A DNA stretch of 64,000 nucleotides from the NCBI RefSeq assembly GCF_950023065.1, contig NC_088678.1, forward strand, positions 43,390,580-43,454,579, in the 5' to 3' direction. The notes under the pieces were generated by a model. The model saw nothing but the letters and a program-made list of their open reading frames with translations, did not search any database and was not told the origin of the DNA. Shown here piece after piece: positions 11,201-23,200 of the stretch. The position numbers were made by a program, and so were the translations under genes. Every line of letters starts with the position of its first letter. Position 1 is the first letter of the stretch. This DNA is from Planococcus citri. Taxonomy: Eukaryota > Arthropoda > Insecta > Hemiptera > Pseudococcidae.

Positions 11201-14200
11201 TCAGAGTTGAGGTCCAAAACTTGGGGAAAATACTTATCTTGGGGGTACCTATACACCACATAAGTTTCATCTCTGAAGGTCCCGGGGGCCGCTCGACCAT
11301 ACTTATCTGCCTAGGGCCTTTATATTTAAAAATTTTGAATCTTCTGTTTGAATTTTCTAAACCACATTTCGAAATGAAAATTAGTAAGTAGGTAGGTAAA
11401 GTATAGCCTATAGTAATTTTATTTTTAAATATTTTAATCGTGATAACGTAATACCTACTTTGAACAAATGGCAAGAGTGATTTGATACTTGATCAGGGAC
11501 CTAGAACAATAGAGAGATACTTTGAAAAACAGCCCCATTAAAGTACATATGTTTTGGTCGAAAATAAATAGGTATAAAAAAATCTAACGTCGGTTTATAT
11601 GTACTTTGATTATGGAAATTTTCGTTCTCACGTTTGTATTACAATTTTTACTTTACGATCAGTTGTGTGTTTTTTTTAAACGAAATAAAAACGAGCTTTT
11701 TAGATTTTTGACATACAGAAAGTGAAAAGACACGCACTCAGATAACAAAAAAAAAAAAAAAAAAAAAATTGTAAAAGCAAAATATAGGAAAATTGATTTT
11801 GAACCCATAGTTTCGAAAATAATTATTACCTATTCTTCATTTAGTCTCGATTTAAAATGACTTTCATTTTGTTTTTTATCGTAACGATCAAGTTATTCAC
11901 GTTTTTTCAATTAGTAATACGAATTGAGTTTTTAAAAAAAATCGAATGTTTTCAATTTTTATGAGGGGGGGGGGGAGATTATTGTCTAAATATTTTTAAA
12001 ACTTTATTATGGTTTCTTTTGGGTAATATGTATTTTCAATTTATTTTCATCTTTGTTTCAATACTACAAAATTTCTCCAATTTCAGGAACATTCTAAACA
12101 AATTTTGGCAAAAATTATATTTTTTATTTTTTATTTACAAACATTTTTACCAAATGTTTCAATGACTTTTACTTCATTTTAATTTTTTTGATATTCATGT
12201 ACCCACAAAAAATTCTCAAATTCTCTGTTCTTTTTTTTCAAATAGGTATTTTCAAATATTTTTTTTTTTATCCAATGTCAAATGCAAAGTTCTTTGATCA
12301 GAGCTGAAAGTAAAATCAAAATATTAACATGGTTTTTGTTTTTTTTTTGTTTTTTTGTTTTTTGGTGATTTTACAGAAGGTAATTCACAGCCCAATAAGT
12401 AATGATAGGTATAATTACTAATTAGGTTTCCTGACATTTCAAAATAATAGTCCAATGTTCATAAATTTGCATTAAAAAAAATCCCCCGCATATTTTTAAA
12501 AATTGGAGGGGCGAATGGGGCTCAATTCACAATGAATTAACATCCAAAAAATCAAAAAATTGTAATGACTTTATTGAAACGTTTCCCTTCGGAGAAAAAA
12601 CTCCCTCACACGACTTGGGTAGATACAATTCTAAATTAGACTTTCATCTCAAAATCATATCTTTCAAAATTGACTCCATATGGGCCAATAAACAAATCCA
12701 CGTTGAAAAAAATTCACTCCAAACACCACACTTGAAATATTCCTTTAATTTCTCATTCGTTACATTTTTTTTTTTTAATCCCACAACCTACCCTACCTAT
12801 ACACATTTATCAATCCATCATCGCAAACACTCGAACCAAAAATTAATCAAATTTCGCAAATTCGAATTTTGGCAATTCGTGATTAAAAATTCGCCATTTT
12901 GTTGCAAACGAAACGGTTGAAATATTGGAGAAAAAAAACGGTAAAGTTATTTCAAGGTTCGTCGTTAAATTTAACGTCGAACATATGCTATACGGAATTT
13001 TTTTTTTCAGACCATGAATTCCCTAACGTACAAATTATACCAAGTTGGAACGAAATTCTAAAGAAAAATATACGTATACAATACGATAGGATGTTTATTT
13101 TCAAACAGGTGTATAAAATGTAAAACCTCTTTGATTTATATTATCTACATGATGCTATCGCCTATCCTATCTTATTGTTTAAAGCTCGACGATTCGATAA
13201 AAAAGAATGAGAAAAAATTGACAGCGTAATTAACCACTCGCTCATTCGTTCGTATGTATTTCGAGACTTACCCATCTATAACCTGTAACCTGTCGTAGTA
13301 TATTATGAGAATAAAACCATAACATCTCAGAGGGCAAACATCATCATCATCATCATCGCTACAATTATTATGTGAGACGAAAACTTCGTTTTCTACGACG
13401 ACATATTTTCTAGATGTTAATTTAGCAACACTCACGTATATGTAGAATAATATTGAAAAAAAACTTCCATTAATCAATATGGCTACCAGAGATGCTGCCA
13501 TTTTTACCACCTTGACTGAGATAACAAAGCGATAAAAAAAATTGTACGCGCGTTAATTTTTATAGAACATATTCTCACACAGTCAGATACATTCGAAGTG
13601 TTCATTATAGAGCGAAGTTTTTAAAATAAAGTATAAAAAGAAGGGAAATTCAAACACATTATGTATACCGTATTAGTATATAAGAACATAATAAGCGTGC
13701 TTATTAAATAATTACAAGTTCTCAATTTCGTGTCGTTTGCTCGGTCCAACAAAGACGAAGGGAACCCCAAAAGACCCCGCCATCACCAAACCTAGCCGAA
13801 GTAAAAAAACACATCTCGTAAATTAAACGTACCCCGAGTTAACACATTTTTCTTATATATCATTTTAAAAGCGAGAAAAAAAACTAATTACCAAAAATTA
13901 CCCGAAGAATAACCCACAGATTTACCATCGTATAGTACATCGTTTGAATGGTTGGTTGGTTGGTTAAAAACTTACAAATGTGCGACACCGCAGAGCAGGT
14001 TCAGAGTTCAACCCTTAAATGAACATTAACACGCTTTAAATATCCTCGCTGCCTGATCCTCGACACCTCCACCACCCATCAATCGAGTTGCCGCGACTTT
14101 TTCGAATATCTACTCTACTCGCATCTCGGGATCAGAATCACCACATGCGGCGTTATTATCACGTGTAAAAATTTCAACACACAGAGGTCCTCCTGTCTTC

Positions 14201-17200
14201 TTCTGTGCTCTCTTTATGGCCGCGAGCGAGGACCGGAGGACGAGGCGACGTTATATACATTTTATCGAAACGCTTCAGCCTCGTTAATGACGCATCTGAA
14301 AACAACCTTATCAAATAACGCCCACGATATCCAATCGCTACGGTTACGGTTTTTTATTTTTTTCTAAACGGCTGTGTTCAGGTTCAACGGTAATATAGGT
14401 ACCCCCCTTTTCCTCTCTCGTCATCGACAGAAAACAAGAGTAACAGGAGACCGAATACTCCATAGACAAAGAAGAAGATACGAAAGAAGAAAAAAAAGGC
14501 GGTAACGGCGCCACGTGTGGCCATATTACATCTTGTCTCCGTGTATCTAATATAGCGTTCGACGAGTAATTAAAAATCGTAAATTATTCGATCACAACGT
14601 TACTCTTCTCTCGGGCTACGAAATTAATGTGTAGTTGTGTACTCGTATTTTTCGTTCAATTTCTTCCTTTCTCGCACATAATAATAAGTACGACCGAGAG
14701 TAATCTATCGTCTAACTATTCCTCTTCTCGTCTCTTCCGCCTTACCATCCATAAACGCAATAAAACCGTCTAGTTTAACGTATGTATGTTCCTATGTTCT
14801 AGCGTATCGCATAGAATGTCTAGTGTAATATGCTCCGACGAATAATACGAGTTGACTTCGCAACGACATTATTCCAGATATTAACCATACTCCAGTCGTA
14901 GGTACCTATCACGTGAAAACCTACAATAAACGAATTACATAGATTGATCGATTGAAACGATCCTCCCGACCTCCGTTTCACTCCCTTCAATTTTACGCTA
15001 CGTGATTTTATCAAAGTGTGGTCGTGTGTCGATTTCCAGGCGCTAGCTTAGGTGATTTTATTAACACCGTCAGGTAAACAGAGGCACGAGGGTGCGTTTT
15101 TTTTTCGAGTCGATGGCAACAGGAAAAGAACGTCGTCACGTCGACGTGTCGATGTCGTCCTAAAGCCACGAATATTTAACCAATTTACGTTTACACATAC
15201 GCAGCCAGAGTGGGTAAATCCTGTTCTTACGTATCTAGGGATAGAGTAGGTGGTGCAGGTGTTTGGAGTTTTGCAATAGGAAATAAGGAGAATTTACACG
15301 AGGGTAGAATCAAGATGCTCAATACGATTAAGAAGTACACAGTAGTCCACGATGTTTTCTCAGCAGACAAGACTACCTATGCCTAGAGCAGAGCTACAAA
15401 ATTGAAGGGGATAGAATTTTGAGAAAAAAATAATAAAAAATAAAAATGATGTAAATTTGAAGATTCTTCTCAGATTTCGGCTTAGCTGCCAGGAAAGTCG
15501 TGATTTCCCTCAAGTTCATGCTTATTTGAATATGTTTTTAGAAATAAGAAAAATGATGATGAAAAGCTAGATTGAATTTCATTTTTCCAATTTTGGCAAA
15601 TGACCCATTATCTATAAAAAATATCGATTTTTTTTTGGTGAAATTGGGGTAGAAAGCTTAAACTTGGTTTACGTTCAATTTTTGATGTCCCAAATCGATT
15701 GGTGGACTTTTGAGCTTTTTAGAACTTCGGGTGCAGGAGATTTTTGGATTTTCTAGTTCTGAAAAAATTACCATAAGAGAAGCCAAAATGATTTTTTTTT
15801 CTTTACAAACATCGGGAGATTTAAAAATTACTAGTGTTCCAAAAAGGCTAAAAACTACGAAAAATTGATTCGGGAGATTAAAAATGGAACACAAATCAAA
15901 CTTCAAGTTTTTTTATTTCGATTTCATCAATTATCAAATTTTGATTTTTTCATAAAAATTGAGCCAATTTTAAATATTGAAAAAGTCGCTAAAAATTTAG
16001 AAAAAACACCGATTTTAATGACGAGTACTTTAAATTTGATTTGGTTGCGTGAATGTGTGTGTGTGTAGATATTTGCAATGTTTTTCATAATTGCGTTCGC
16101 TCCAAAATTGTTCTTAGCTGATGGAAATACAGGGGTGGGCAAAAGTCAGCTTGCAAAATTTGCAAAAATTGAAAAATAAAATTTTCCACATTTCAAAAAG
16201 TTCTAGTAGTTTTTGGTCAAAAAATCAAAAACTTAAGCATCCTAGAAAAAAACTAATGACATTACGACGATTGAAAATCCAATTCTCCGCAATTTTAGTC
16301 ACACCTATGTAATTTTTTCGTAGGACGCTTCGTTTCACCTCCAGATCGATTTTTATGAAACTCAGTTTGCAAATTTTTCAAAAATTCATTTAAAAAATTT
16401 TTACTTTACTCACAAAAACAAAAACTAAGCATCCTAGAAAAAAATTAATGCCATTAAGTCGATTGAAAATTTAACTTTCCACAATTTCGGTCAGGTGTAG
16501 TTTTTTTGTAGGCAGACGCTTCTTTTTGCCCACCCCTGTATGTATATTTTCTTTTTTTTTTGGGAGGGGGATTCGCCTAGAGAGGGTAATACTTGAACAC
16601 AGTCCTGATGAGTACTAAAATTTGTCTATGGGTATGAAAAGTAATCAAAAAGATGACATAATGTACCCTATGTTGAGTTTTTTCTGAAATTGCATATATT
16701 AACCAGAAATTGAAGGATCTGCTGTTTCAAAATAATGTTCAAAAATTGAAATTTCTAAATTTTCAAAAATTCCAAATTTCTAAAAAAATTGTATTGATTG
16801 TCTGAACCTGTCTTTAAAAAGTTGCATTAGGATGAATACTTGATGAAAATTTTCAGAACGATTTCTCAACTAAAATTTCAGGTTAAAAGCCAACCCTTCA
16901 AGCATAAATGACGAAAAAAAAAAATCAATCAAAAATCTGCAGTCTTCGCTTCTTAATTTAGAATCGATTCACAAATCACAAAGCAATGTTTAAAAAAATA
17001 TTTCAAAATTATTCCAATAGGCCATTTATCAAATCTTCGGAGCTTTTACTTGAAATGAAATCAAGAGCCCAGGTATTTTTTTCAAAGTCGAAAGTTGAAT
17101 AGAAACAATAACAAATAATTTCAAAATCATCGAGCAAACAAAGAAACTCAGAAACTGTCAATAAATGCGTCAGTTTAATACGATAAAAATTCAACAGGTG

Positions 17201-20200
17201 AGATTGAGAAGATCCCTATCAGCTGGGTAGGGCTGTAAAAAAAGTGGCAAAACGAGCACTTTGCTCTATGCTTTTCAAAGGCGTAGCCAGGATTTCCTCA
17301 AGGAGGGAGCAAAACCAGATTTTTAGGCATAAAAAATCGAAATTAGGGGTAATTTTCTGGAAACCTATCGTAAGGTAAAATTACTGCTGGAGCGAATCGA
17401 GAACGAACATTTATAGGAAAATGGGTCCGAACAACAAAAAAAACGTCTATTTTTGCATGTTTTATTTCAAATTTTCGCTCGCAAGGGGAAGGGGAAACAA
17501 TGGCCCCTTCACCACCCTTCGCTTCGCCACTGATGGCTTTTCCATGGAAATCTCAAGAAATTAAGGCAGCAACATTTTAATTTTTTCATTTCATTAAAAA
17601 TCAATTTTTTTCCAAAAAGTTTGTTCATAAAATAATAATTAATATGTTACAGACGGATCGTTAGTCTATTTTCGACGAGAGTTTGTTCATAAATTAATAA
17701 TTAATAAGTACAGACGAATCGTTATATCTATTTTCGACGAGACGATTTCAAAGGAGGAGGAGGGGGAGGAAGGGAGGACTGCACGTACTCTGTGTCCATT
17801 TTGGCTCCCATGGCTCTGCTTATCAATTTTCAAAACGACGAAAAAAATTTATCAGCAAGAAGGCCAGATGCTTTAAAATAACCTTAACCACATTTTACAC
17901 TCTACGAAATAGCCATCACTCTGATTCGTTTAGTTTCCGTCAACAAAATTCCAGCAATCACGAATCATAACTTTTAGTCATTCAAATTAACGTGGAAAAA
18001 TTATTACTAATGAGAACTTGGGGTACTTATTTCGATTTATTTGAACAGGCTGTTTTTAGAGTTTGAAAATATTGCCTAAAAAATTGTATTTAGGTACAAT
18101 GTGAAGTGCATTTTTTATTTTCAAAATTGGACAGGGAGAGTCAGGTGATATGTTTCGGTTTACCTAACGAAATTTGATGTAATTTATTCCTCGCTGTTAG
18201 TTCAAGTTGTTCCCTTGTTAGACGTATTGGAACCTATTGTTTTAGACACTGGATGCATGTATAAAAGGATACCTTTGCCTATACAATATACACATAGGCT
18301 AGATATGTACAAATACGTATGTGTAGGCTGTAAAGCAGATTCGATGAAGAATCCATTTCATGGTTCTCGTGTGTATCTATGCAACGTTCGTACATATTGT
18401 ATTATCTTTTGGCTTACATACGAGAGAGTGAGAGAGAACAAACACAATTAAGCAGAGACTGGCAAGACGTAAAGATATTTTCACACGTTTCCAAGTATGT
18501 ATATAGGATGTAAAGAAAGCACCACATTAAGCACTCCCTTTCACTCAGCATATCCGCGATCATGTACCCTTTCTTCTGCCTTTTCGACGTCGTCGTCGGT
18601 GAGTACTGTGTACTACTCTATGCAGTCTCAGTACTTGGCGTATCTACCCGGTGGTGCAGTGTAATTACGTTAGGTCTACGTGGTGTATATATCAAGACAG
18701 GGCGATTTAAAAGCACTTACGCAGATGTACGAGTATATACGTAAACGTAAATACACATACGTATGTGTACTTTAAACTATATTATGCTACATATACGAGT
18801 ACATACAAGACGCGACCAAGAAGAATAAGAGAAATTACAACCAAAGGGTTAATTACCCTGACGTCATCGAAATCGAATCTCATCTATCCCGCGGGAGGTG
18901 AATACCACTCCGAGCACATCTGGTAAAAACGTTCGTGGGAACGGGTTTGGAAAATTTACGGTGCAGATACCTTCTTCTTTTTTTTTCTGCTCTACGTTCA
19001 ATAAGCTATATAGAAGGACGCCTGTGTACGTTAGTTTTTTTTCTCTAATATACTCGTACACATATTACATATACGAAAGAAAGGCGAATATACCCAATAC
19101 CCCTGCTGCCCTACACCTTTTTTTGGTGCCGAAGACCGGGGGTGAGGTGCAAAGCGCGCAGGGACGAGGCTAGAAAATAAAAAATGACGTCTAGTACACA
19201 TGTTGGAACACTTGTCATGTCGACGAATTAACTTTATATATCATCATCATCAACGTGGGGATTCGTGGGATATGGTATACGACACGGTAGAGAGCGGTAA
19301 AAAAAACACGTTGACTTGTCGAGTTGTCGTTTTTTGACTTTTTTTTTATATATATATACTCTAACAACTGGCAATAATAATAATAAAGATCTAACGATTA
19401 TAACAGATGAAAGTAGGTGATAACGTACGAACGTTTATAATTTTTTGAAAAACTTTTCTTTCTCGAGAGTTCTCCAATATACGAGAGTAGATATGGCCGT
19501 TTGGGATGTTTTCGTTTTCCTTTTTTCCTCTGATAAGTATACTATCGCCCGCGAGGTAATTAAAAATTTATTTTACACGTTTTAAAATTATACTTTGTAT
19601 AAGACGAGGCGAAAGGTGTGGAGGCGAATTCCGCGCATTTTTAACCGTTTTTAAATAGCTTGTTTTCTTATTAATATCGCCATCATCGTTGCCGTATATA
19701 CTCGTAGTCGACTTTTTCGAAACTTTCCCTATAGCCTCGTCCTCGTCATCGTACTTCGTTCCATCTTTCGTCGTTTTATTAAATTTGAATTGATTTATGT
19801 TTATTTACGAACAGACGCGGTACGTTGTACGTTGTTGTGCAGATAGCTCGTCGATTGATGTGTTTCTTCTGCTCTCTCGTAAGTACATATAAGAGTAAGT
19901 TAAGTTGGCCATTCGCTGCGTCCTTTTGCAAAACTGCAAATGATACACGAACGTGGCTATATATGAGTTGATCGAATTTGTATATTTTATAACACTTCAA
20001 CCGCTCGCGAATCAATCGATAATTCAAATTCGAATGTTTTTGGACACGTACCAAGTACCAATGAGTTTATATAGAGGTAGATAAATTGATATTTTTGGTG
20101 ATTGCTGAGAGTATTTCGAGTCTCTGAAGATGGCACGTTTTTCGTGTAAAGAAACCAAACAAAGACGAATGGTACCGATGATGGAATCGTTTCTTCGCCT

Positions 20201-23200
20201 TTTTCAAAAAAAAAAGGGATTAAGATAATAAAAACAAAGCAGAGGTAACTCGGAAGGTTGTAAATTACCGATTTTCTATATCGTATACGAGCATGCTACA
20301 AAAACATGTGGCAGGTTTATTATAGGGTGAAAGCGAGCTACTCCATGGCTGCGTGAAGGTATTTTCAACGCGGATAGGGTACGAGGTACCTTTGTGTAAA
20401 TGATGTTGATGATGATGATGATGATGATGCCGAGGTATTTTATTTTAGAACCACGTGAAATGTTTCAAGGTTAAAGGTTTTCAGAGGTGCCTGTGACTAC
20501 CTACAAAGTATCATGGTGCCTAGTTTTACGAACGTTTTATATGTAATATGTATTTTGGAGATCGAGATACCTATACACGCGAAGTACCTACGTATTTTCG
20601 TGTTTATAATGAGCGTTTTGTTTGAAGAGTTTCGCGCCAAAATTACTCGTAGACCGGCTTACTTTTGAAGATCCGAATATAAAATTTTGATACCTATTTA
20701 TTCAATTTAAAATTTAGCGAGCACTGAAAACAAATGATCAGTTCTTCGAAAAAAATATTCAAGCAGGACGAATCATTTCTGAAATAAATTTTAGTCCTAG
20801 ATGGATCAATTGATGAGCTCCCAAGAATACGTACGAAACTTGAATTTTTTAAAATTTTGTCCTCCAAACCCGATTTTTCCTCTTCCTTTCTACAGTGACG
20901 ACAATTTCTGCAGATCAAATAGATTTGTTGATTTTTGGAAATCGTTTAATGTGGAGGGGGAAGGAGAGGGAGAGGAAGGGCGTTTGAAAAAAAAATGAAA
21001 TTAATAAGATTTTGATATTCTCGGTTCGTTTCCACCCAATTTGCAAGATGCCCATCTCGAAAAGCTATAATTTACTAGCGAATTCTAGAGTCACACTTCA
21101 AATTTGATCTTTTGACTGAACTATCCCCTCCCCTCCCCCCCACTCAAAAAAAAAAAAAAGAAATTCGTTTGAAAAGTTATAAACATAACGTTTTATTAGA
21201 AAACTATACAATTTTCAAAGAAAAATGACGAATTTGGGTTTTGAAAATTGACAAATTAATTAGGTTGATCACAAGGGTTTTTTATGGACGCTGTTTCAAA
21301 AAATTCATCTTTCTTAGAAATCAAAGCTGCTCATCTGAGACACTTGAACATTTTTTTTCTTTTTTTTTTCATAGGAACATATTTTTAATTGGAATACTTT
21401 TTAGTTGAATAATTTAAGAATTTATAGGGGAGAAATGAAAAAAGTTCGAGTCAAAAATTTAGTTTCCATAAAAAAAATTCGATATCTGTGTTTCGTTTTC
21501 GTAGGCGTTATTATAGTACATACCGTCTTATTGGCTTAAAACTTATCTGCTTTTCTTATTTTTTACTTCACAGAAAACTTTTTTCCTAACGAACGCAATT
21601 CATTTTTGTTTCTTGAATATGTAAAATTTTTCAAAGAATTTTGCCATTTTGTTTCACAAAACGAATCGTCCACGTTTCTGGATATTCTCATGTAATTTTG
21701 ATAAGCTTTTATTTTTTCAGCATCACGACAATTTTTATATTTTTATACTGATCAATTTTCAAATAATTTGCCACAAATAAAGCATTTAGATCAAACTGTA
21801 CACCAACTATGTACCAGGACATTTTTCGTAAACCAAAAACGTACACCTATTGAAAGTACATCTTGAAACCATTAAATACTTGAACCGAATTCAGGTGGCA
21901 TTGACGATCCTGTGCGATGGTGAAACACTTGGCAATCGAACTACTCCAGCGAGTAATTTATCTATACTTTTTGTAAAGAATTCATTCGAGTACGCACCTT
22001 GGAATTTCTATTCTGTACTGGAATGAAAAGCAATAGGTCTAGGTCTACAGGAAATTCTGGGTGAGACGCTAAAATGTGAGGCATTTTTAGTTTGGCTTTA
22101 CGTGTCCTTGGCGATATAATTAGGTAAATGCGACGTACATACATCGTGTGTAGACGATGACGAAACGATTTTATAAAAAGGCGTAAATTCCACACAGTTA
22201 CTTACACATACCTACCTATAAGTAAGATTATACATACAAGATGTCTAGTTTTTTGGGTTTCCCATCCAGTTTAGGAAAAAAAATCCCACGAAAAGAGCTC
22301 AAATGAAATTTAACACTTGTAAATTCAAATTACGTAATCATTGGCACAATTTTCTAAAATCTGTTTCCAACTGTTCAAATCTATATTTTTTTCAATAATA
22401 AATAGATGTCTATTTTTTCGAGAACTGGAAAAATTCCAAGGTTAGCTGGAGTCTTTTAAAACGATATGAAATTAAATTTGGATTCAGCGAATCAAGGAAC
22501 TCTCGATTTTCAAGTTTTTTCATCCTAAAATCTGTAATTTTACATAAAAAATTAAGCAAAACCCACGAATTTTGAAAAATTGAGCAAAATAACAATTTTA
22601 AAAAAATCCATTTTGGCACAGTTCAGCTCACTAAATTTTAATAGGTCAATTTTTTAAGTGAAATTTTTTTTTTCGAAATACGATTTTTGATGAAAAATTG
22701 CACGTTTCAGAATTCACAAATGGGTATACGATATTCAGAATTTACCTAAATTATCACGAAAATAATGAAAATTGGAGCAATTTGATTCGCTGAAAAATTT
22801 GAATAAATTGGACCATCCCTCTATTGGGGCAAAAAATAGCTTCAAGGAATTTTTATAGAAAAATATTTTCAAAAAATTAGAATTTTTGTGAACGCATAAG
22901 TGGAGGCATGGGGATTGCTCTGAAAATATCACAATCGAGTTTGGAGGTCAAAAATCTAAAAAAAAGTTGAAAAATTTGGGAACATTCAATTTCACACCAC
23001 TTGACCAAAAAATGTCAAATTTCTAGAGGTCATCGCTAAAGTACCTATATTAAGATGGGAGGATGGCTCTAAAATTATTTTCTACCATTACACTCGATGT
23101 TAGAGAAAAGGATTTATGGGTCGATTTACCAACCTTAAGCTTTTTTATCCTGATGGATTGATCAAATTTGCATTTTTCATTTTCTAGCTGTTTCAAAAAC

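Noticed and set aside
13268..13510. Minus-strand frame beginning near MAASLVAIL with an AAAATGG start and an Asp run
   Set aside because: It reaches the 13,272 donor in phase 2, which does not fit exon 3; the Asp run is just a CAT microsatellite. The other frame at the same donor is reported as the candidate exon.
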